NCBI GenBank assembly: GCA_030591195.1
Contig: JAUVBO010000256.1
Span: 1-5,605 of the forward strand
Direction: 5' to 3'
From: Pseudomonadota bacterium
GTDB lineage: Bacteria; Myxococcota; Polyangia; GCA-2747355; JACKDQ01
Length of the DNA: 5,605 bases
Shown here: positions 1-5,605 of the stretch, piece after piece
How the letters are laid out: every line of letters begins with the position of its first letter
How positions within the stretch are numbered: position 1 is the stretch's first letter
The notes under the pieces: generated by a model
What the model was told of the DNA's origin: nothing
The model's input: only the letters and a program-made list of their open reading frames with translations
The model's database searches: none
Translations under genes and position numbers: made by a program

Positions 1-2049
1 GAGACCTCCTGCCGGCAGCTCCGCGTCTCGCTGGTGCTGCACCACAAGCAGCGAATCCAGATCGTCCCGCTCGAGGAGGATCATCCGATCGAGGTCGGAC
101 GGGGTCGTGAGGTCGATGTCAAGCTCTCGGACTCACTGCTCTCGCGGCGGCACGCTCGCTTCGAGCTGATCCAGGGGGAGGTGTTCGTCGAGGACCTCGG
201 GTCGACCAACGGCACCGTGATCAACGGGCGCACCGCCCGGCGCGAGCAGCTCCAGGCCAACGACCGCGTCTCGATGGGCGGCGCCGTCGCCGCGTCGATC
301 CATATCCTCAGGCCCACCGCCGCCGGGCTTCCGGGAGTCCTGACCCACGAGAGCTTCCTCGAGCTGCTCGAGGCCGAGATCCATCAGGCCAAGCTTCGCG
401 GGGGACAGCTGGCGACGGTGATGGCGAAGGCCGCAGGGCCCGACGGCGGCACCGACCGCTGGTACCAGGAGATCCGCCACCTGCTCGGCGCCAGCGACCG
501 GCTGGCGATCCATAGCCCGGACGTGGTCGAGCTGCTGCTCCCACGTTGCACCCGGGAGCGTGCCCAGAGCGTGGCCGAGACGATCGCCGCCAGCGCCCAC
601 GGCGAGACTGGCCCGGCGTCGCTCTGCGGCGTGGCGCTCTACCCCGAGACCGCGGTCCACACCGCCGAGGGGATGTTCGAGGCGATGCGCAGCGCCCTGC
701 AGCGCGCCGCGATCAACGCGCCGATCTGCTGGTCCACCGCCAGCGGCGCGCTCAACGCCATCGGCAAGGGACGAACCGACCTGCTGCCGACGCCCACGAT
801 GCAGGCGCTCGACCGGACGATCCGCAAGCTGGTGCGCGCGACGATCCCGGTGCTGGTCTACGGCGAGACCGGCACGGGCAAGGAGGTCGTCGCCCGCGCC
901 TTGCACGAGCAGAGCAGCCGGGCATCGGCCCCGATGCTGTGCATCAACTGCGGCGCGATCCACCAGTCGCTGATCGAGAGCGAGCTGTTCGGCCACGAGC
1001 GGGGTGCCTTCACCGGCGCGGATCGCCGGGCCAAGGGCGTCTTCGAGGAGGCCGACGGCGGCACCGTCCTGCTCGACGAGGTCGGTGAGCTGTCGCCGGC
1101 GGCCCAGGCGGCGCTGCTGAGGGTCCTCGAGACCAAGGCGATCACCCGCGTCGGCTCGAACCGCCCGGTGCCGGTGGACGTCAGGATCGTCGCGGCGACC
1201 CACCGAGACCTCGAGCTAATGTGCGAGGAAGGCGCCTTCCGGCTCGACCTGCTCCACCGCCTGAACACCATGACCCTGCGGGTGCCGCCGCTGCGAGAGC
1301 GTCGCGACGAGATCGAGCCACTGGCGAAGCACTTCCTCGTCCAGGCCAACCGCGCCAACGGCTGCGAGGTCGACTCCATCTCCACCGAGGTCCTCGCGCT
1401 GCTGCGCCAGTATCGCTGGCCGGGCAACGTCCGCGAGCTGCGCAACGTGATCGACCACGCCACGGTGGTCGCGGGCAGCGGGGTGATCGGCGTCGCCCAC
1501 CTGCCCGAGCGGATCCTCGCCGGCGCCACCACCCGGCGCGACATGGCCCCCGAGACCCCGACCAGCGAGCACGAGCGCCCCGACGAGCCCGACGTCTCGT
1601 TCGACACGGTGGTGCGTCAGATGCCGTCGCCACCCGACTTCAAGCACCACATCCGCAAGGTCGAGAGCGCGCTGATCGGCGAGACGCTCGGCGCCTGCGG
1701 CTGGAACAAGGCCGAGGCCGCGCGGCGGCTGCAGATCCCACTGCGCACGCTCAAGGAGAAGGTGCGGCAGAACGAGATCGACCAGCACCGCCACGACCCG
1801 GCCGAGGCCGCGAACCTGATCGGCACCTTCCGCCGCTTCCTGGCCCGATGGGAAGGCGAGGCCGCAGAGCCGGAGGACTTCAAGGCCGGCGTCCGCCGCT
1901 ACGAGGCGGTGCTGATCCTCGACGCGCTGCGGGCCACCGGTGGCAACAAGGCCGAGGCGGCCCGGCGCCTGTTGATCCCGCTGCGGACGCTCAAGGAGAA
2001 GGTCCGCGTCTACCGCCTCGGAGAGGGGCCCGGGGTCACCAGACCGTGA
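1..2049 (+). CDS. FHA-domain sigma-54-dependent transcriptional activator (bEBP) with degenerate GGDEF-like domain and two Fis-type HTH motifs; 5' partial
   Basis: Bacterial enhancer-binding protein: an ATPase that remodels sigma-54 RNA polymerase. Residues are counted from the GTG at 34, but the frame is open to base 1 and the first FHA strand seems to begin before that GTG, so the true start is probably upstream and the gene is 5' partial. FHA domain about 1-92 (GRG 22-24, SRRHARF 37-43, DLGSTNGTVING 54-65), which by family binds phosphothreonine. Residues about 103-228 resemble a GGDEF fold without its signature. AAA+ domain about 248-495: Walker A GETGTGKE 277-284, sigma-54 contact loop GAFTGA 324-329, Walker B LLDE 346-349, arginines in FRLDLLHRLN 402-411, WPGNVREL 462-469. 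An acidic linker about 499-521 precedes two HTH motifs at 535-578 and 615-658. The ATPase motifs are complete, so it should be active. No response-regulator receiver domain is seen. Its target promoters cannot be told from the window. It converges on the yjbQ-like gene, overlapping by 14 bases. Confidence 0.95.
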   Translation, partial: ETSCRQLRVSLVLHHKQRIQIVPLEEDHPIEVGRGREVDVKLSDSLLSRRHARFELIQGEVFVEDLGSTNGTVINGRTARREQLQANDRVSMGGAVAASIHILRPTAAGLPGVLTHESFLELLEAEIHQAKLRGGQLATVMAKAAGPDGGTDRWYQEIRHLLGASDRLAIHSPDVVELLLPRCTRERAQSVAETIAASAHGETGPASLCGVALYPETAVHTAEGMFEAMRSALQRAAINAPICWSTASGALNAIGKGRTDLLPTPTMQALDRTIRKLVRATIPVLVYGETGTGKEVVARALHEQSSRASAPMLCINCGAIHQSLIESELFGHERGAFTGADRRAKGVFEEADGGTVLLDEVGELSPAAQAALLRVLETKAITRVGSNRPVPVDVRIVAATHRDLELMCEEGAFRLDLLHRLNTMTLRVPPLRERRDEIEPLAKHFLVQANRANGCEVDSISTEVLALLRQYRWPGNVRELRNVIDHATVVAGSGVIGVAHLPERILAGATTRRDMAPETPTSEHERPDEPDVSFDTVVRQMPSPPDFKHHIRKVESALIGETLGACGWNKAEAARRLQIPLRTLKEKVRQNEIDQHRHDPAEAANLIGTFRRFLARWEGEAAEPEDFKAGVRRYEAVLILDALRATGGNKAEAARRLLIPLRTLKEKVRVYRLGEGPGVTRP
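1636..1767 (+). repeat. Internal repeat copy 1: Fis-type HTH of the sigma-54 activator
   Basis: Encodes residues 535-578 (from the GTG at 34), beginning DFK and ending RTLKEKVR. It matches the copy 80 residues downstream at 30 of 44 positions. Identity is concentrated in the last 21 residues (558-578, NKAEAARRL...IPLRTLKEKVR), where 20 of 21 agree; the preceding helix region agrees at only 10 of 23. By family this is the DNA-recognition module of bEBPs. Confidence 0.85.
1876..2007 (+). repeat. Internal repeat copy 2: Fis-type HTH of the sigma-54 activator
   Basis: Encodes residues 615-658, also beginning DFK and ending RTLKEKVR, exactly 240 bases after copy 1. In the 63-base HTH core (1705-1767 against 1945-2007) I count 9 base differences in 8 codons. 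Seven of these codons are synonymous and one changes Gln to Leu. Silent sites have drifted while the protein sequence is held, which suggests an old duplication under purifying selection rather than a fresh copy. The 36-residue linker between the copies (579-614) is unlike either. Confidence 0.85.
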
Positions 2050-2051
2050 CC
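2034..2051. terminator. Short inverted repeat spanning both convergent stop codons; possible weak bidirectional terminator
   Basis: GGTCAC (2034-2039) and GTGACC (2046-2051) form a perfect 6-bp stem with a 6-base loop. The TGA of the plus-strand activator (2047-2049) is in the right arm and the TGA of the minus-strand gene (read as TCA, 2036-2038) is in the left arm. There is no T-tract on either side, so this is not a standard intrinsic terminator. A stem this short may be coincidence. The call is tentative and rests on position. Confidence 0.25.
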
Positions 2052-2443
2052 GTCAGCCGCCGGTGGTGCGGCCGGGCACGATGCTCCCAGAGGAAGACGC
2101 CTTGCCAGGTGCCGAGCGCGCAGCGGCCCCCGCTGACCGGGATCGTCAACCCGCTCGCGGTGAGCACCGTCCGGATGTGCGCTGGCATGTCATCCGGCCC
2201 CTCTGCCGAGTGGCGATAGCCGGCGTCGCCGTCGGGCGCCAGACGGGCGAAGAAGCGCTCGAGGTCGTCGAGCACCGACGGGTCAGCGTTCTCGCAGAGC
2301 ATCAGCGAAGCGCTGGTGTGGTGGTTGAACACGTGACACAGGCCGGTCTGCACTCCGGCCGCGGCCACGACGTCCTGGACCTGGCGGGTGATCTCGGTCA
2401 CGCCACGTCCATCGGTCGACAGGCTCAGGCAACGCTGGAACAT
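2036..2443 (-). CDS. yjbQ: YjbQ/UPF0047 family protein (secondary thiamine-phosphate synthase-like)
   Basis: A 135-residue protein matching the family in length and motif order: NHHTSASL 40-47, ENADPSV 51-57, DLERFF 60-65, RHSAEGPDDMPAHI 77-90, TIPV 100-103, LGTWQGVFLWEHR 110-122. The E. coli member was reported to have a side activity forming thiamine phosphate; the main physiological role is not settled, so the enzyme name should be read cautiously. The invariant His, Glu and Asp residues of the pocket are all present, so nothing suggests inactivation. The C-terminus ends in TVTVW. I chose the ATG at 2443 because AAGGAG lies 9 bases upstream and the family homology begins there; an in-frame ATG at 2518 would add 25 residues unlike the family. 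Its 3' end overlaps the sigma-54 activator tail to tail. It is divergent from the MshEN-like gene, with 152 bases between the two starts. Confidence 0.93.
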   Translation of the reverse strand: MFQRCLSLSTDGRGVTEITRQVQDVVAAAGVQTGLCHVFNHHTSASLMLCENADPSVLDDLERFFARLAPDGDAGYRHSAEGPDDMPAHIRTVLTASGLTIPVSGGRCALGTWQGVFLWEHRARPHHRRLTVTVW

Positions 2444-2452
2444 TGTTCGCGA

Positions 2453-2458
2453 CTCCTT
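2453..2458 (-). promoter_or_regulatory. Ribosome binding site of the yjbQ-like gene
   Basis: The minus strand reads AAGGAG, then nine bases, then the ATG at 2443. This near-consensus Shine-Dalgarno decides the start against the upstream in-frame ATG at 2518. It lies in an unusually AT-rich stretch for this window (the minus strand reads GAAATTATTG just upstream). Confidence 0.8.
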
Positions 2459-2474
2459 CAATAATTTCGGGACT

Positions 2475-2489
2475 GAACGGCGGCTGTTC
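2475..2489. promoter_or_regulatory. GAAC-N7-GTTC dyad upstream of the yjbQ-like gene; possible operator
   Basis: GAAC at 2475-2478 and GTTC at 2486-2489 are perfect inverted 4-base arms around GGCGGCT. The dyad lies about 32 bases upstream of the yjbQ-like start, where a repressor could block transcription. Four-base arms occur often by chance, and no regulator can be named. Confidence 0.2.
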
Positions 2490-2500
2490 CCCGCAGGATA

Positions 2501-2512
2501 CCGGGCCTTTCG
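2501..2512 (+). repeat. Direct repeat copy 1 (CCGGGCCTTTCG) in the divergent promoter region
   Basis: CCGGGCCTTTCG is found here and again, identically, 42 bases downstream (start to start). That is four helical turns at 10.5 bp per turn, so both copies would face the same side of the DNA, a spacing typical of paired protein-binding sites. No known regulator site is recognised. Confidence 0.5.
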
Positions 2513-2542
2513 GTTCAACGACAGCCGAGGTATTTCCGGCCC

Positions 2543-2554
2543 CCGGGCCTTTCG
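2543..2554 (+). repeat. Direct repeat copy 2 (CCGGGCCTTTCG) in the divergent promoter region
   Basis: Identical 12-base copy of the element at 2501-2512. It lies 41 bases before the MshEN-like start. It can also pair with the inverted near-copy at 2584-2593: GGGCCTTTC against GAAAGGGCC has one mismatch in nine. If this stretch is transcribed, such a stem would cover the ribosome binding site. Confidence 0.5.
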
Positions 2555-2583
2555 TGATAGCGTTACGGGATCATTTGTATCCT

Positions 2584-2593
2584 GAAAGGGCCG
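2584..2593 (-). repeat. Imperfect inverted third copy overlapping the ribosome binding site of the MshEN-like gene
   Basis: GAAAGGGCCG differs by one base from GAAAGGCCCG, which is the reverse complement of part of the direct repeat. It contains the AAAGGG (2585-2590) that is the likely Shine-Dalgarno, 5 bases before the ATG at 2596. The overlap allows either protein occupancy or RNA pairing to affect translation, but the match is short. Confidence 0.35.
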
Positions 2594-2595
2594 AG

Positions 2596-3054
2596 ATGAC
2601 CGCTATCGACGGGCGATCAGAGCACCAAGCCTCGACCACCAACGAGGACGAGACGCGCAAGATCATCTGCTGCAGCACGGGCGTGCCGCGCGACGACGAG
2701 ACGCAGAAGGTCGCGCAGTTTGCGCGAAGCCAGCCCCGGACGCGCCTTCCTCTGCGGTTCGGTGACTGGCTCGTCCGACGGGAGCTGATCTCGCGGCTCG
2801 ACCTCTACGCGGCGCTCCAGCGGCTAGACTCTCTGCTGGCGACCGCCAGGCCAGGCCCCTGCCGCCTGGGCGACGTGCTGGTGGAGCTCGGCCTGCTAGA
2901 CCGAGACTGCGTCGAGCAGGAAGCGCGCTCGTTTCTCGCCTTCACCACCTTCACCGTCTCGCTCGCTCCGGCCGATCCCGCCGATCCCTGCACCCACGAG
3001 GTTGGCCCTTTCAGCTGCCTCGGGCACGCCCTGACAGCCATCACGCAGTCCTAG
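2596..3054 (+). CDS. MshEN-like (GspE/MshE N-terminal-type) small protein, possible cyclic-di-GMP-binding adaptor
   Basis: A 152-residue protein with a polar, probably disordered N-terminus (about 1-50) and two repeats. The MshEN repeat of type II secretion and pilus ATPases follows R-L-G-x-x-L-V-x-x-G, with L at 17 and 21 and Q at 24. Repeat 1 (54-77) reads RFGDWLVRRE, with L70 and L74 kept but Glu for Gly and no terminal Gln. Repeat 2 (90-113) reads RLGDVLVELG, with V106 and A110 and again no terminal Gln. The gap between repeats is 12 residues rather than the usual 5. There is no ATPase domain, so it is a stand-alone domain. Six cysteines (C25, C26, C89, C105, C132, C141) are many for this size. 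There is no signal peptide or membrane helix. The ATG at 2596 follows AAAGGG; the frame is open back to 2443 but the upstream part looks non-coding. GC at third positions is about 85%, lower than the neighbours, with two rare CTA codons. The fold is moderately supported and ligand binding is uncertain. Confidence 0.7.
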   Translation: MTAIDGRSEHQASTTNEDETRKIICCSTGVPRDDETQKVAQFARSQPRTRLPLRFGDWLVRRELISRLDLYAALQRLDSLLATARPGPCRLGDVLVELGLLDRDCVEQEARSFLAFTTFTVSLAPADPADPCTHEVGPFSCLGHALTAITQS

Positions 3055-3124
3055 CGTTCGCCGCAGCCGCAGCGCCCACCGGCACGTCAGCGTCTTGACC
3101 TTCGGCCTGTTGTAGTATCCGTCA
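3055..3124 (+). promoter_or_regulatory. Gap before glnE; possible promoter with short or leaderless transcript
   Basis: Seventy bases separate the MshEN-like stop from glnE. TAGTAT (3113-3118) resembles a -10 element and would start transcription at or very near the ATG at 3125. TTGACC (3095-3100) resembles a -35 element but is only 12 bases from TAGTAT, or 15 from TATCCG (3116-3121), so the pair is not standard. No Shine-Dalgarno precedes the glnE ATG, which fits a leaderless message or translation from read-through of the upstream gene. No terminator hairpin is seen in the gap. Confidence 0.3.
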
Positions 3125-5605
3125 ATGGTCGCCGACCGCTCACCATCCGCAGCTCAGCTCGCGACGATCGACCGCTTCGCCGACGCGCTTGGCGACGGCC
3201 GGGGCGACGGGGTCGACCTCGGCCAGCTGTCGGCCGCCTCGCGTCCGCTGATCGAGCGGCTGCTCGCCGGCGCCGCCCCACGCGAGAGCCTGCTCGCTCT
3301 AGGCCGGGTGCTGCTCGCCGCCGGCGAGGCCTTCGCCTGGCCCGCCGACGACGACGCGGCCGCTCCGCTGGCCTCCGTGCTGAGCAGCGGACCGGAGCTG
3401 CCCCGGCTGCTCCTCCGACGCCCGGCCCGGCTCGAGTTGCTCGCCGACCCCCGGCTCGGGCGACGGTGGTCCGCCGCCGAGCTGCGCGCCGCGCTCGATG
3501 ATCAGCTCGAGCCCGCCCTTGAGCCCGACCAGCTCGCCGAGCGGATCGCCGCCTTCCGCAACGACCAGTTCGTCCGCCTCGCCGCCTGTGAGTTCGTCCA
3601 CCTCTCCTCGCTCGAGGAGGTGGGGCTGCAGCTGTCGGACCTCGCCGACACCTGCCTGCAGGTCGCGATCGAGCGGGCCACCGCGCGGCTCGAGGTCCGG
3701 CACGGCCCCGCCCGCTGCCGCGATGGCGCGCCGTGCACCGTGGTCGCCATCGCCATGGGCAAGCACGGCGCCCGGGAGCTCAACTTCTGCTCCGACATCG
3801 ACTTGATCTTCGTCTACACCGACGACGACGGCAGCGCTGGCGAGCTATCGCTGCACGAGTTCATCACCGGCGTCTGCCGGGAGGTGACCGCGGCCCTCTC
3901 GGCAAGCACCGCCGAAGGGATCGCCTTCCGGGTCGATCTGCGGCTCCGGCCCGAGGGCGACGCCGGCCCGCTGTGCAACGCCGTGGCCAGCGCCGAGCGC
4001 TACTACGAGACCTGGGGTGGCCCCTACGACCGGCTGGCCTGGCTCAAGGCCCGCCCCGCCGCCGGCGACCTGGCGCTCGGCAAGGAGATGGTCGCGATCA
4101 TGCGGCCGTTCGTCTACCCGCGCCACGGCCTGCAGGACGACACCATCGAGCAGATCCAGCGGTTGAGCCGCCGGATCCGTGACGAGCTCTTAGCCCGCCC
4201 GTCGCTCACCAGCGGCTGGGACGTCAAGCTCGGCACCGGCGGCATCCGCGACGTCGAGTTCTTCGTCCAGGCGCTGCAGCTGGTCCACGGCGGCCAGCAA
4301 CCGGCGCTGCGCGAGGGCGGCACCCTGCGCGCGCTGGACAAGCTGCTGTTCGCCGGGCTGGTCACCGAGCAGGAGCATCGCGCCCTCGCCGAGGCCTACG
4401 AGCTCTACCGACGGATCGAGCACCGGCTGCAGCTGCACGGCGGGCGGCAGACCCACCTGCTGCCAGACGACGGCCGCTTGCGCCAACAGATCGTCCGTCA
4501 CCTGGGCTACCGGACCCCGACGCGCTTCGTCGAACAGCTGGCCCGCCGACGCGAGCGGGTCGCCGCGATCTACGCCACCCTCGGCGCGGCCAGCGAGGTC
4601 GATCAGCGGCTGTTGCCGCTGATCGAGCAGCCTCTTGACGAAGCGCGGGCCCGAGCCCACCTCGAGCAGCTCGGCTGCTTCGCTCGACCGGACCAGGCTC
4701 TCTCGCTGCTGCAGCTGCTGCGCGACAAGCCCTGGGGCCCCTTCGGGCGAGCGCCGAGCGAGACCGCCCGGCGGGTCGCGCTCCCGCTGCTGACTGAGGT
4801 CTGCGCCTCGCCCGATCCCGACGCGACCCTCGGCCACCTGGTGAGCCTCTCGCTCCGCTTTGGCCCGTTCGACGGCCTCTGGCGGATGCTCGAGCAGGAG
4901 CGAGAGGCGATGCGCCTGCTCTGCAGCCTCTTTGGCACCTCGGACTACCTGGCGCGGATGTTCATCGGACACCCCGAGCTGCTCGATCAGCTGCTCGCCC
5001 GCCCCGCGGCGAGCGCCGAGGCGCTGGACCGCCGGCTGGCCCGCCGGCTCGACGCCGGGCAGAACCTCGGCGACCGGCTGGCCACCCTCGGTCGATTCCG
5101 CAACGAGGAGACGCTGCACATCGGGCTGCGGGACATCTCGGGTGACCTCGAGCTGGAGCAGGTCTGGCGGCAGCTCACCGCCCTCGCCGACGTGGTGCTC
5201 GAGGCGCTCTACCCGCTGGTGCTCGACGAGGTGGCGGATCGCTACGGAAGACCTCGCCACCACGCTGGCAGCAGCGACGCGACGATGGTCGTCCTTGGCC
5301 TGGGCAAGCTCGGCGCCGAGGAGATGAGCTACGGCTCGGATCTCGATCTGATCTTCGTCTACTCCGACGATGGAACGAGCGACGACAGCGGCCGGAGCGC
5401 GAGCGTGTCCAACGCGGAGCTCTTCGCCCGCCTCGCCCAGCGGCTGGTCAACGCCCTCGCGGCAGAGCTGGCCGACGGCCGCCTCTACCAGGTCGACACC
5501 CGGCTGCGGCCGTCGGGCAGCCAGGGGATGCTGGTCGTCTCCCGCGCGGCGCTGATCGACCACCACCGCCGCGAGGATCAGCTATGGAAGCGACAGGTGC
5601 TGCTC
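3125..5605 (+). CDS. glnE: Bifunctional glutamine synthetase adenylyltransferase / adenylyl-removing enzyme, 3' partial
   Basis: GlnE attaches AMP from ATP to a tyrosine of glutamine synthetase to switch it off, and removes it by phosphorolysis, in response to PII and glutamine; it is cytoplasmic. The 827 codons present run off the window edge with no stop. The N-terminal adenylyl-removing nucleotidyltransferase shows MGKHGARELNFCSDIDLIF at 211-229 (metal-binding D224 and D226) and RVDLRLRPEG 269-278. The family hallmark KLGTGGIRDVEFFVQ is at 368-382. The C-terminal adenylylating domain has GLGKLGAEEM 725-734, GSDLDLIF 737-744 (D739, D741) and VDTRLRPSG 790-798. Compared with E. coli GlnE (946 residues), the final helical part of the second domain, over 100 residues, is missing. 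The ATG at 3125 is the first start after an in-frame TAG at 3113; the N-terminus is about 50 residues longer than in E. coli before the first DxD. His214 replaces the usual Leu of MGKLG. Both active sites look intact. Confidence 0.97.
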   Translation, partial: MVADRSPSAAQLATIDRFADALGDGRGDGVDLGQLSAASRPLIERLLAGAAPRESLLALGRVLLAAGEAFAWPADDDAAAPLASVLSSGPELPRLLLRRPARLELLADPRLGRRWSAAELRAALDDQLEPALEPDQLAERIAAFRNDQFVRLAACEFVHLSSLEEVGLQLSDLADTCLQVAIERATARLEVRHGPARCRDGAPCTVVAIAMGKHGARELNFCSDIDLIFVYTDDDGSAGELSLHEFITGVCREVTAALSASTAEGIAFRVDLRLRPEGDAGPLCNAVASAERYYETWGGPYDRLAWLKARPAAGDLALGKEMVAIMRPFVYPRHGLQDDTIEQIQRLSRRIRDELLARPSLTSGWDVKLGTGGIRDVEFFVQALQLVHGGQQPALREGGTLRALDKLLFAGLVTEQEHRALAEAYELYRRIEHRLQLHGGRQTHLLPDDGRLRQQIVRHLGYRTPTRFVEQLARRRERVAAIYATLGAASEVDQRLLPLIEQPLDEARARAHLEQLGCFARPDQALSLLQLLRDKPWGPFGRAPSETARRVALPLLTEVCASPDPDATLGHLVSLSLRFGPFDGLWRMLEQEREAMRLLCSLFGTSDYLARMFIGHPELLDQLLARPAASAEALDRRLARRLDAGQNLGDRLATLGRFRNEETLHIGLRDISGDLELEQVWRQLTALADVVLEALYPLVLDEVADRYGRPRHHAGSSDATMVVLGLGKLGAEEMSYGSDLDLIFVYSDDGTSDDSGRSASVSNAELFARLAQRLVNALAAELADGRLYQVDTRLRPSGSQGMLVVSRAALIDHHRREDQLWKRQVLL

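Larger units (their letters stand above)
2444..2595. promoter_or_regulatory. Divergent intergenic region between the yjbQ-like and MshEN-like genes
   Basis: This 152-base gap separates two divergent starts and must hold both promoters unless a gene is transcribed from further away. It is more AT-rich than the coding regions. No convincing sigma-70 pair is seen on either strand: on plus, TTGTAT (2575-2580) could be a -10 element but has no good -35 at 17 bases; on minus, TTGAAC and TATCCT are only 12 bases apart. I also see no sigma-54 -24/-12 element. The gap contains a 12-base direct repeat, an inverted imperfect third copy and a GAAC dyad. Confidence 0.5.

Noticed and set aside
34..36. GTG at 34 as the real start of the sigma-54 activator
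   Set aside because: The frame is open to base 1, the residues before it (LRVSLV) look like part of the first FHA strand, and no Shine-Dalgarno precedes it. It cannot be fully excluded, because the upstream sequence is missing.
133..1203. Long open frame on the minus strand (356 codons) inside the sigma-54 activator gene
   Set aside because: It lies wholly opposite a gene with clear FHA and AAA+ motifs. Its product is low-complexity Arg/Gly/Ala/Asp/Leu text with no domain signature, as expected from GC-rich codon shadowing.
2471..2495. LexA/SOS box at the GAAC-N7-GTTC dyad
   Set aside because: The spacing does not fit the GAAC-N4-GTTC Gram-positive box or the myxobacterial LexA consensus as I recall it, and neither flanking gene is a DNA-repair gene.
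2036..2518. Longer yjbQ-like product starting at the ATG at 2518
   Set aside because: The extra 25 residues are unlike the family, and a strong AAGGAG sits 9 bases before the ATG at 2443.
2443..2595. N-terminal extension of the MshEN-like gene back to 2443
   Set aside because: The extension overlaps the yjbQ-like start and promoter region, has poor third-position GC and no domain. The ATG at 2596 has its own AAAGGG.
2444..2595. Sigma-54 promoter served by the neighbouring activator
   Set aside because: No GG-N10-GC core in a TGGCAC...TTGC context is seen on either strand of the divergent gap, so I found no sign that this activator controls these genes.
4190..5566. Minus-strand open frame of 458 codons opposite glnE
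   Set aside because: glnE has diagnostic motifs across this whole stretch. The antisense product has no recognisable motif and is explained by high third-position GC.

Overview
This 5.6 kb window is GC-rich throughout, with strong third-position GC in its reading frames. It looks like chromosomal DNA from a high-GC Gram-negative bacterium. A sigma-54 activator with an FHA sensor, a Fis-type C-terminus and a two-domain GlnE suggest Myxococcota (former Deltaproteobacteria). That placement is an inference from gene types and composition; no marker RNA is present.

Layout: (1) 1-2049, plus strand: an FHA-type sigma-54-dependent activator, cut at its 5' end, with a degenerate GGDEF-like middle domain and two near-identical Fis-type helix-turn-helix motifs in its C-terminus. 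(2) 2036-2443, minus strand: a YjbQ/UPF0047 family gene. It converges on the first gene so closely that the two stop codons lie in opposite arms of one small inverted repeat. (3) 2444-2595: a divergent intergenic region holding a 12-bp direct repeat, an imperfect inverted third copy at the ribosome binding site of the next gene, and a GAAC-N7-GTTC dyad. (4) 2596-3054, plus strand: a 152-residue protein with two motifs resembling the MshEN (GspE/MshE N-terminal) cyclic-di-GMP-binding repeats. (5) 3125-5605, plus strand: glnE, the bifunctional glutamine synthetase adenylyltransferase/adenylyl-removing enzyme, running off the 3' edge.

The genes do not form one obvious pathway. glnE is nitrogen-control housekeeping. 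The activator would convert an FHA-sensed Ser/Thr phosphorylation signal into sigma-54 transcription, target unknown. The MshEN-like protein and the degenerate cyclase-fold domain of the activator both point loosely towards cyclic-di-GMP-related signalling, but neither carries a complete functional signature. I see no transposon, CRISPR array, RNA gene or phage feature. The most unusual items are the paired HTH motifs, the MshEN-like orphan and the repeat-bearing divergent promoter region.
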